The notes under the pieces: generated by a model
The model's input: only the letters and a program-made list of their open reading frames with translations
Database searches by the model: none
What the model was told of the DNA's origin: nothing
In this document: positions 18,554-25,122 of the stretch, one piece after another
Layout of the letters: the number at the start of each line of letters is the position of its first letter
Position numbering within the stretch: the first letter of the stretch is position 1
Assembly: GCF_018688355.1 (NCBI RefSeq)
Contig: NZ_CP061317.1
Coordinates: forward strand, 1,310,091 to 1,374,090
Reading direction: 5' to 3'
Source of the DNA: Polynucleobacter sp. AP-Elch-400A-B2
Lineage (GTDB): Bacteria > Pseudomonadota > Gammaproteobacteria > Burkholderiales > Burkholderiaceae
DNA length: 64,000 nucleotides
Position numbers and translations under genes: made by a program

Positions 18554-19374
18554 ACTGATTGTGACCGTTTATCGCTAAGAGATCTAAGCAAATCCAACTC
18601 TTCCGCAGTAAATCCCGCTTGCTGACGTGCAACCAAGTTAAATGGCCCCCTCAAAGTGGGCGCCTGATATTTTTTGGCTAATTCTCTATAAGCAGTGATC
18701 GGGGATAAACCGCTATTCCCACATAAATAATTAAACCAACGATTTCCAATGAACACATGACCAATTTCATCATGGAGAATAATCTCCAATATCTCTACTG
18801 CCTTATCATCTTTGATTTGCTTAAACCTATCCCGAATTCCAGGAACCGCATCAAGGCCTCTGGCCTCCATCGTTCTGGGTACTAACGCCATTCTGGCAAT
18901 CACTGAATCGGTAGTTCTCTCAACCATCTCCCACAAACTATTGTGGGCAGGAAAATCGCCGTACTTAAATCCCAATGTCTGAATGTATTCATTCACCAAC
19001 GTGAAGTGGTGAGACTCTTCTTTGGCAACCTGAAGCCAATCTTCGTAATATTGCTTAGGCATATCAGGGAAACGCCAAATGGCATCAAGTGCAAGATTCA
19101 TCGCATTGAATTCGATGTGTGCAAGTGAATGCAACAAAGAAGCTCTGCCCTCTACGCTATCCATTCTTCTTTTGGGAACCTGTAGGGGTGGAATAAGCTC
19201 GGGCTTTTCAGGGCGGCCTGGCAATTCAAGATCTTGAGAGCTAAAAGTTGCAGAAATATTGAGGCCGACAAGTTGTCGCTGGTAATCGTCAAATAGCCCA
19301 AATAATCGACTGACTTTGATTTGGGCATCAGTAAGCGCTAGTATCTCAAGCGCAGCTTGACGTAACTCGATCAT
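18550..19374 (-). CDS. DUF455 family ferritin-like protein
   Basis: A 274-residue protein of the DUF455 (ferritin-like superfamily) family. Candidate di-metal ligands appear in AHIEFNAMNLALDA near residue 90, KEESHHFTLVNEY near 118 and ILHDEIGHVFIGNRW near 207, the ExxH-type pairs of a four-helix bundle. Function is unknown; the fold suggests an iron or di-iron site in the cytosol. It is the first gene of a two-gene unit with the radical SAM gene, whose start overlaps its stop by four bases. Confidence 0.82.
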   Translation of the reverse strand: MIELRQAALEILALTDAQIKVSRLFGLFDDYQRQLVGLNISATFSSQDLELPGRPEKPELIPPLQVPKRRMDSVEGRASLLHSLAHIEFNAMNLALDAIWRFPDMPKQYYEDWLQVAKEESHHFTLVNEYIQTLGFKYGDFPAHNSLWEMVERTTDSVIARMALVPRTMEARGLDAVPGIRDRFKQIKDDKAVEILEIILHDEIGHVFIGNRWFNYLCGNSGLSPITAYRELAKKYQAPTLRGPFNLVARQQAGFTAEELDLLRSLSDKRSQSV

Positions 19375-19687
19375 TTATAGAATTAAATACAAAAAAATAT
19401 TGGCCGTAGGGATTAAATAGATCTGCTTAACGTTTACTTCATTAGCTTAGTGATTTTGTGTTTAGCCAAAGTGGAAGAGCTGATGAATAAAGTATTGTAC
19501 GCAGATACTTAAGCTTGTAGAGCGGGAATAGGGATGATCTGGGTGTTTTCTGAAATTTGGATGATTAATAGCCAATTTCATAGCGAAAAAATAAAAATCT
19601 TCAGTTATTATTTGAATGAGATCATCTTAAGATTTTTTTGCACAAAGTACGGTTCAGGTCCAATTCAATTATTCAGGAGGCGATTCA
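19375..19687. other. Gene-poor gap before the small plus-strand ORF
   Basis: 313 bases of AT-rich DNA between the divergent DUF455 gene and the small plus-strand ORF at 19688. No frame over 30 codons with a plausible ribosome site was found. The only structure noted is an imperfect inverted repeat (AAAAATCTT near 19590-19598, AAGATTTTT near 19629-19637) with a long spacer. The left part should hold the DUF455/radical SAM promoter and the right part that of the small ORF; no consensus boxes stand out. Confidence 0.4.
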
Positions 19688-19837
19688 ATGTCTAGAGATA
19701 AGTTAGGATTATTTGCATTTGGCTTAGTGCTATTGGGTTTTGCTGTCTTTGTGAAAACAGGCTCTTTTTTACTGTTTTCCTTGGGCATCTTATCTGTTGC
19801 TTTTCTGATATTCTCAAAAAATAAATTTATTAAATAG
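19688..19837 (+). CDS. Small hydrophobic membrane protein (49 residues)
   Basis: A 49-residue frame with an ideal ribosome site (AGGAGG seven bases before the ATG). The product begins MSRDKLGLFAFGLVLLGFAV and is almost wholly hydrophobic, predicting two short membrane spans separated by a KTGS turn, with a basic tail (SKNKFIK). No family recognised. It stands alone between the DUF455 gene and tspO. The strong ribosome site and clean composition make it more likely real than chance. Confidence 0.6.
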   Translation: MSRDKLGLFAFGLVLLGFAVFVKTGSFLLFSLGILSVAFLIFSKNKFIK

Positions 19838-19937
19838 CTTAGTAGTAGAAACTCTAACTGATTTCTGTCTTTGGCAACTTTATATAGATAGCCTGCTTCC
19901 CTGAGCCCCTCTTTTGAATCTAAAAGATATTGACGCT

Positions 19938-20411
19938 TTAGGTGAAGGGCCCATTCAGTCGAACCGTGTCCCAATTTAAAACAATGGCAATACTCACCCA
20001 TATTAAATGGGGCAGCATATAAAGACTATATTTAGGGGAAATCTTTTTAATGGTCAGCAATATGGCGAGCACTGAAAGCCATAGAAATACCGATTCATAT
20101 AAAGACCAGTCGGGTCTTTGTAAGCGAAAATATAGAACACTCCAAAGGATATTGAGTAAACCATTTACCCAAAATAGAATATTCAAGCGACTCAGAATCG
20201 CGGCATCTAAAGTGCAATATTTGGCTGCCACCCAAGCTACGCCAGACAAAATAAAAATAGTTGACCAGATTGGGCCAAATGCTATGTCAGGAGGTTTCCA
20301 AAAAGGTTCTTTTAAGGCTTGATACCATGGGCCTAGATCTGTCGATAGTCCGCCCAGAATCGCTACCGTTAAACCCCAGGCTAATGGCACTACCATTCTC
20401 TTAATCATCAT
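19938..20411 (-). CDS. tspO: TspO/MBR family tryptophan-rich sensory protein
   Basis: A 157-residue five-span membrane protein. TspO hallmarks: WYQALKEPFWKPPDIAFGPIWS in the first loop, NILFWVNGLLNILWS, and the Trp-rich tail. TspO binds porphyrins and, in Rhodobacter (where it was called crtK), modulates photosynthesis gene expression with oxygen. It is the last gene of a probable hemA-dxs-ORF46-tspO transcript, fitting a tetrapyrrole-related role. An out-of-frame hydrophilic frame overlapping its 3' end was not accepted as a gene. Confidence 0.92.
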   Translation of the reverse strand: MMIKRMVVPLAWGLTVAILGGLSTDLGPWYQALKEPFWKPPDIAFGPIWSTIFILSGVAWVAAKYCTLDAAILSRLNILFWVNGLLNILWSVLYFRLQRPDWSLYESVFLWLSVLAILLTIKKISPKYSLYMLPHLIWVSIAIVLNWDTVRLNGPFT

Positions 20412-20439
20412 AGAATTGAGTAGGCCTTTATCTCAGCAA

Positions 20440-20580
20440 TTAAGCGTAATAGGAGATCAAGAAAAATATCAGAATAGAGAGGTTCAGGCTGCCAAATATG
20501 ATGGCAACCGGTTTACCAATATATTCCCACTTCTTCTCTTTTGACAAACCGTTGATATGTGCGTTTTCTTTATTAAACAT
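20440..20580 (-). CDS. Small single-span membrane protein between dxs and tspO
   Basis: A 46-residue frame beginning MFNKENAHINGLSKEKKWEY, with a charged N-terminal half and one hydrophobic span (PVAIIFGSLNLSILIFFLISYYA) up to the end. It starts 14 bases after the dxs stop and ends 29 bases before the tspO start, on the same strand, so it sits inside the operon. The ribosome site is weak. No family recognised. Position suggests a small membrane factor of pigment metabolism, but this is inference. Confidence 0.55.
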   Translation of the reverse strand: MFNKENAHINGLSKEKKWEYIGKPVAIIFGSLNLSILIFFLISYYA

Positions 20581-20593
20581 ATAAGTAAGGTGG

Positions 20594-22486
20594 TTAGAGT
20601 GTTAATTGAAAATGCTCTTGTACTTTGATCAGGATTTTCTTAGGGGATAGTCCATATAAATCTAAGAGCAGATTGATATCACCATGCTCGACGTACTCAT
20701 CAGGTAAGCCAATTTGCAAGGTCGGTATCTGAAAATGGTGCCTTGATAGCACCTCCAAACAAGCGCTACCTGCTCCCCCCTGAATTGCGCTGTCTTCAAT
20801 AAAAACCAAAGCATCATGATTTTTTGCAAGATCAAGCAGCAAGGCTTCGTCCAAGGGCTTCACAAAGCGCATATCAGCAACAGTGGCATCAAGCTCTTCT
20901 GCTGCTTTCAGCGCACTGTAGAGCAATGGGCCAAAGCAAACAAAGGCAATCTTTTTTTCAACGGTTTCTGCACTTTTTATCCGACGAGCAATAGATCCCT
21001 TTCCAACAGGAATGATCTCGAGTGTCCGAGATGCCTCTGGGCCCTCTCCAGATCCTCGTGGATAGCGCACTACGGAGGGACTATCCAAACTAAAAGCAGT
21101 CGTCAGCATATTTCTACAATCCGCCTGATTTGATGGCGTCATGACGACTAAATTCGGTAGGCATCTTAAAAAAGCGATATCAAATACACCGGCATGAGTT
21201 GGTCCGTCTGCACCAACCATGCCAGCTCGGTCAATCGCAAAGACGATTGGCAAGTTCTGCAAAGTCACATCGTGTATGAGTTGGTCGTAACCTCTTTGTA
21301 AAAAGGTAGAGTAGATTGCCACTACTGGCTTTAATCCTTCGCACGCAATACCCGCTGCAAAAGTAACCGCATGCTGCTCTGCGATTCCAACATCAAAGTA
21401 ACGATTAGGAAATTGCTCTTCAAACTGAACTAAACCAGAACCTTCACGCATTGCTGGCGTGATACCAATAAGACGTTCATCTTGTTTAGCCATATCACAA
21501 AGCCACTCACCAAAGACTTCGGTGTAGGTTTTTTTACTTACTGCAGAAGGCTTGAGGCCTTCACTGGGATTAAATTTTCCGGGACCATGATATGAAATCG
21601 GATTAGACTCTGCCCTCTCGTATCCTTTGCCTTTTTTGGTAACGATATGCAAAAATTGTGGGCCATCGGTCTGGGCAATTTTTTTCAAATTACTCAGGGT
21701 GACAATGAGATCAGCGAGATTATGACCATCGATTGGGCCATAGTAGTCAAAACCAAACTCTTCAAAAATAGTGGCTGGACCAATCATCCCCTTTGCATGA
21801 CCTTCAAGTCTTTTAGCAAACTCTCTTAATGGAGGCGTATAGGAAAGCATCTTATCCAAGCCTTTTTTAGTCGCACCATAAAGAGAACCACTAATGAGTT
21901 TTGCTAAATATCGATTAAGGGCTCCAACAGCCGGAGAAATCGACATTTCGTTGTCATTCAGAATCACGATTAGGGGGATCGACTTATCAACGCCAGCATT
22001 ATTTAAGCCTTCATAGGCCATGCCAGCGCTCATTGAGCCATCGCCAATCACTGCTATTACATTCCGCTTTTCCCCTTTAACTTTGCTAGCCACCGCCATC
22101 CCAAGAGCCGCTGAAATACTAGTGGATGAATGTGCCGTGCCAAAAGCATCGTATGGACTTTCTGAGCGTTTCGGAAACCCCGATAAACCTCCAAACTGAC
22201 GCAAACTTGGCATCATCTCTCTGCGCCCAGTCAAAATTTTATGGGCGTAACTTTGATGCCCGACATCCCAAACAATCCGATCTTCAGGCGTATCAAAAAC
22301 ATAATGCAGAGCAATTGCTAGCTCCACTGTTCCTAAATTGGACGACAGATGCCCACCAGTACTGGCAACAGATTGAAGGATAAATTCACGTAGCTCATCT
22401 GCCAATAGTGGCAATTGAGACTCTTCGAGCTGCTTTAATTCTTGTGAAGAATTAATTGTATGAAGTAAGTTAGTCGCCTTAAGCAT
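20594..22486 (-). CDS. dxs: 1-deoxy-D-xylulose-5-phosphate synthase
   Basis: A 630-residue thiamine diphosphate enzyme condensing pyruvate and glyceraldehyde 3-phosphate, the first step of the MEP isoprenoid route that supplies carotenoids and the bacteriochlorophyll tail. Motifs: VGHQSYAHKILTGR, the TPP-binding GDGSMSAGMAYEGLNN, and in the second half DVGIAEQHAVTFAAG and DGPTHAGVFD. Length is standard. It follows hemA by 14 bases, so precursors of both pigment halves share one transcript. Confidence 0.96.
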   Translation of the reverse strand: MLKATNLLHTINSSQELKQLEESQLPLLADELREFILQSVASTGGHLSSNLGTVELAIALHYVFDTPEDRIVWDVGHQSYAHKILTGRREMMPSLRQFGGLSGFPKRSESPYDAFGTAHSSTSISAALGMAVASKVKGEKRNVIAVIGDGSMSAGMAYEGLNNAGVDKSIPLIVILNDNEMSISPAVGALNRYLAKLISGSLYGATKKGLDKMLSYTPPLREFAKRLEGHAKGMIGPATIFEEFGFDYYGPIDGHNLADLIVTLSNLKKIAQTDGPQFLHIVTKKGKGYERAESNPISYHGPGKFNPSEGLKPSAVSKKTYTEVFGEWLCDMAKQDERLIGITPAMREGSGLVQFEEQFPNRYFDVGIAEQHAVTFAAGIACEGLKPVVAIYSTFLQRGYDQLIHDVTLQNLPIVFAIDRAGMVGADGPTHAGVFDIAFLRCLPNLVVMTPSNQADCRNMLTTAFSLDSPSVVRYPRGSGEGPEASRTLEIIPVGKGSIARRIKSAETVEKKIAFVCFGPLLYSALKAAEELDATVADMRFVKPLDEALLLDLAKNHDALVFIEDSAIQGGAGSACLEVLSRHHFQIPTLQIGLPDEYVEHGDINLLLDLYGLSPKKILIKVQEHFQLTL

Positions 22487-22500
22487 ATTCGATACCGTAA

Positions 22501-23802
22501 TTATTTTTGAGAGTAGATACTAGAGAGGATTCGTTTAAAGTCTTCAATCTCATTGTTCGGTGAATTTTGTAATGCGTTAATAGGGGCATGCATAAATTTG
22601 TTGGCCAAGGCCTGAGCCATGATGGATAAAACCTCAACCGGGTCTTCACCCTTTTTAATACGACGTACTGCTTTTTCCAATTCAATTTCTTTGAGACGCT
22701 CTGCAGTAGTCTGCAAGGATTGAATAATCGGTACAAGCGTTCTTTTTTGGAGTATCTGAAAAAATTCACTGACACCTTTGTCAATAATGATTTCAGCATT
22801 CGCCATTGAAAGTTCGCGGATATTGCGACCTTCATTAACAACGCCACCTAAGTCATCTACTGAATAGAGGTAGGCATCTTTCAGGGATCGAATCTCTGGC
22901 TCGATATCACGCGGCACTGCTAAATCAATCAATACAATCGGCCTACTATTTCTGGCTTTTAAGGCTGTTTTAATCATGCCCATACCAATGATGGGCAATG
23001 CACTTGCAGTGCAGGAAACAATCACATCAAAATCATGTAGGCGAGTTGGCAAGGATTGCAGTGGAAAGGAATCTGTTTGCAAACCTTTTGCAGCAAAAAC
23101 CCTTGCCATCTCATCGCCACGATCAACTGTGCGGTTGCTGATTGCAATTTCTTTTGGCCTTTTACCGGCAAAGTGGGAGGCGCATAGCTGAATCATCTCA
23201 CCTGCACCAATAAATAAAATTTTGGAGTTCTTGAGGTCGCCAAAAATTCTTTCTGCTAGGCGAACAGAGGCACCAGCCATGGATACTGAATGCGTACCAA
23301 TATCTGTTGATGATCGAACCGCTTTAGCAACTGAAAAAGTTTTATGAAATAAAGGTTTTAGAAACGGCCCGAGTGTGCCTACTTGGTCTGCTAACTCCAC
23401 AGCCTTCTTCATTTGACCCAGTATTTGAGTCTCCCCCAAAACCATGGAGTCCATTCCACAGCTCACTCTAAATACGTGCTTTACTGCATCAGTCTCTTTT
23501 GCAGAATAAATATATGGCTTCAATGCATCGCCCTGCAAACGCTTTTGAGATGTCAGCCAATCAAAAGTGCGCTCCTCTAAATAATGATCAGGATAAGTAG
23601 CGTCATTAGCTGCACAATAAATTTCCATGCGGTTGCAGGTAGATAAAATGGCTACCTCTGGCGTCAAATCGGAATACTTCCCCTTCAAATGATTACGAAG
23701 ATCCAATAAGGAATCCTGTAAATGCTCTGGGGCAATAGCAACCCTCTCCCGAATATCAATTGGAGCAGTGTGATGATTGACACCAAGATTCAGTATTTGC
23801 AT
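22501..23802 (-). CDS. hemA: Glutamyl-tRNA reductase
   Basis: A 433-residue enzyme reducing glutamyl-tRNA to glutamate-1-semialdehyde, the first committed step of C5 tetrapyrrole synthesis. Catalytic Cys56 lies in STCNRME, the NADPH site is FIGAGEM, and the C-terminal helical dimer domain is intact. Use of the C5 route fits a beta- or gammaproteobacterium rather than an alphaproteobacterium, whose HemA is usually ALA synthase. A palindromic TGT-N12-ACA site 76 bases upstream suggests PpsR control. Confidence 0.96.
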   Translation of the reverse strand: MQILNLGVNHHTAPIDIRERVAIAPEHLQDSLLDLRNHLKGKYSDLTPEVAILSTCNRMEIYCAANDATYPDHYLEERTFDWLTSQKRLQGDALKPYIYSAKETDAVKHVFRVSCGMDSMVLGETQILGQMKKAVELADQVGTLGPFLKPLFHKTFSVAKAVRSSTDIGTHSVSMAGASVRLAERIFGDLKNSKILFIGAGEMIQLCASHFAGKRPKEIAISNRTVDRGDEMARVFAAKGLQTDSFPLQSLPTRLHDFDVIVSCTASALPIIGMGMIKTALKARNSRPIVLIDLAVPRDIEPEIRSLKDAYLYSVDDLGGVVNEGRNIRELSMANAEIIIDKGVSEFFQILQKRTLVPIIQSLQTTAERLKEIELEKAVRRIKKGEDPVEVLSIMAQALANKFMHAPINALQNSPNNEIEDFKRILSSIYSQK

Positions 23803-23878
23803 GCTAGTGGCTATTTAAAAATAGCTTGGACGGATCAAGAAAAATCATAGAAATGATTCTTCATCTTGATTCGCAATA

Positions 23879-23896
23879 TGTCAATCAAGATTGACA
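23879..23896. promoter_or_regulatory. Probable PpsR/CrtJ operator upstream of hemA
   Basis: TGTCAATCAAGATTGACA fits the PpsR/CrtJ consensus TGT-N12-ACA and has perfect 8-base inverted arms. It lies 76 bases upstream of hemA in the gap behind the small gene ending at 23944. A bare TGT-N12-ACA is expected about once per 4 kb by chance, but the long palindrome and position argue for function. A ppsR gene is present in this window. Confidence 0.7.
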
Positions 23897-23943
23897 CCTA
23901 TTTGAGTATCACCTAATAGGGAAAACCCGCATAAGGGCTGCTG

Positions 23944-24180
23944 CTACTGATTTTTGATAGCAGCTTCGTAGGCTTTAAATTTTTTGTACGAATTGATGGT
24001 GGAATACAAGGCTAAAGCCGTAATCAGCACAAAGGCGAGATTCGTAAAGGAATACTCTTGATACAGAATCCAGATCTGGCCAATTAAGGCCAAGGGAAAT
24101 ACAACAATGGCAAATTTGAGCCAAAGCAGGGTTCTTTTCAATTTTGCGTCTACTTGCCCTGGTACAGATTGCTCTTTCAT
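23944..24180 (-). CDS. Small two-span membrane protein, unassigned
   Basis: A 78-residue protein with a basic N-terminus (KLKRT) and two hydrophobic spans (about residues 22-40 and 45-61), ending in a lysine-rich tail (NSYKKFKAYEAAIKNQ). The ATG is preceded by AAGGATAAGTA, a fair ribosome site. No family recognised. It lies between the hemA operon and pucBA on the same strand as hemA, followed by the PpsR-type site. Possibly a small phototrophy-associated membrane protein. Confidence 0.6.
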   Translation of the reverse strand: MKEQSVPGQVDAKLKRTLLWLKFAIVVFPLALIGQIWILYQEYSFTNLAFVLITALALYSTINSYKKFKAYEAAIKNQ

Positions 24181-24216
24181 TACTTATCCTTATGGTTAAG
24201 GAGGCTGAGCCCCAAA

Positions 24217-24402
24217 TTAATCTCGTCTCAGTATACGAAATATGAAGCTTGTAAGGCCTTGGGCAAGAATAAAGGCAAATATTGCCCCCATAAGCCCCAT
24301 AAATACTGCAGGTACAGTTCCCAGATCCAGTTGCTTGGCAAACAACAAAGACATGGCAAATCCAACTGCAGCACACGCAATCTCAAATAGTATTTTTATC
24401 AT
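24217..24402 (-). CDS. Small hydrophobic membrane protein, unassigned
   Basis: A protein of 61 residues from the ATG at 24402 (a GTG four codons earlier is the alternative). Two hydrophobic stretches, FEIACAAVGFAMSLLFA and VPAVFMGLMGAIFAFILAQG, end in a basic tail (FRILRRD). No family recognised. It is 36 bases upstream of the other small membrane gene and divergent from pucBA, so its promoter shares the 24403-24672 gap. No strong ribosome site precedes either start. Confidence 0.5.
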   Translation of the reverse strand: MIKILFEIACAAVGFAMSLLFAKQLDLGTVPAVFMGLMGAIFAFILAQGLTSFIFRILRRD

Positions 24403-24563
24403 GGCAAAGATCACTAGTTAGGTTGATTTGACGCCCTAAAACAGCCTCTAAAGCTAGTCATTCTATATCCCATTTAGACTAAACAGCCCCTAAAAATCAG
24501 CGTGATGAATCAATTATTTTGCACCGCAATAAAAGAACTTGTAAGGGAAATTACCCATAAAAC

Positions 24564-24581
24564 TGTATATTTTTTTATACA
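24564..24581. promoter_or_regulatory. Probable PpsR/CrtJ operator in the pucBA promoter
   Basis: TGTATATTTTTTTATACA matches TGT-N12-ACA with 6-base perfect arms (TGTATA/TATACA). A -10-like TATAAA follows at 24588-24593, so the site covers where a -35 box would be, the geometry expected for a repressor. pucB begins 91 bases downstream. The divergent small membrane gene may share this control region. Confidence 0.68.
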
Positions 24582-24672
24582 CATTGGTATAAAATTCACC
24601 TTGTAGTACAGAAGGTTATTCAGTGCCCTCGTGTGGGTTAGCACGACGCAGTTAGATTTGAGAGGAAACGCT

Positions 24673-24816
24673 ATGACAAATAACACTCTTACAGGTCTGA
24701 GTGTTGAGGAGGCGGAAGAGTTGCATCGCAACCTCATACAAGGTACGCAATTTTTTGGGATGATTGCAGCACTCGCCCATTTACTTGCTTACATCTATTC
24801 ACCTTGGTTGAAGTAA
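24673..24816 (+). CDS. pucB: Light-harvesting complex 2 beta polypeptide
   Basis: A 47-residue antenna beta subunit. The cytoplasmic N-terminus TLTGLSVEEAEELHRN leads into one span holding the bacteriochlorophyll ligand His36 (ALAHLLAY) and ends IYSPWLK. A second conserved His is at 18. The ATG at 24673 has GAGAGGAAA upstream; an in-frame earlier start would add 14 residues without homology. It is followed after 15 bases by pucA. Its last 43 residues are 86% identical to the C-terminus of the BchF fusion at 40297. Confidence 0.95.
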   Translation: MTNNTLTGLSVEEAEELHRNLIQGTQFFGMIAALAHLLAYIYSPWLK

Positions 24817-24831
24817 TTTAAGGAGCTTAAG

Positions 24832-25035
24832 ATGATCTACGGAAAAATGTGGACAGTAGTAAAACCAACTGTTGGCATCCCATTGTTTTTGGGTGCAGTA
24901 GCTGTTGGTTCTTTTTCAGTTCATTTGGCATTATTAAATAATACAACTTGGGTGAAAGGTTTTTTAGAGGGTGGTCAAGCTGCAAAAGCTGCTGCCGCTT
25001 CTACGGCACCTGCAGCACCATTAGCAAAAAAATAA
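24832..25035 (+). CDS. pucA: Light-harvesting complex 2 alpha polypeptide
   Basis: A 67-residue antenna alpha subunit. It aligns without gaps to LH2 alpha of Rhodoblastus acidophilus (recalled sequence): KxWTVVxPxxGIP at 5-17, ligand His31 and TTW at 38-40. Positions 44-45 are Phe-Leu instead of the Tyr-Trp of B800-850 complexes, the change that marks B800-820 (LH3) antennae. The C-terminal tail is Ala/Pro-rich (AAKAAAASTAPAAPLAKK). A strong terminator follows at 25051. Confidence 0.95.
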   Translation: MIYGKMWTVVKPTVGIPLFLGAVAVGSFSVHLALLNNTTWVKGFLEGGQAAKAAAASTAPAAPLAKK

Positions 25036-25050
25036 GTTGTACCCTACCTC

Positions 25051-25094
25051 ATAAGACCTAGATCTAAACATCTAGGTCTTATGTTTTTGTTTTG
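25051..25094 (+). terminator. Rho-independent terminator after pucBA
   Basis: A perfect 13-bp stem (25051-25063 with 25070-25082, arms ATAAGACCTAGAT/ATCTAGGTCTTAT) with a 6-base loop, followed by a T-rich tract (GTTTTTGTTTTG). It begins 15 bases after the pucA stop and should separate abundant pucBA mRNA from downstream pucC, leaving pucC to read-through or its own promoter. Confidence 0.9.
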
Positions 25095-25122
25095 CGCATC
25101 GGTCAGTTAAACTAAGTTTTAC

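Noticed and set aside
19669..20001. Hydrophilic minus-strand frame of 110 residues overlapping the end of tspO and the small plus-strand gene.
   Set aside because: It overlaps two better supported genes, its composition is low complexity (Lys/Asn/Pro-rich), and its start lies inside tspO without a ribosome site.
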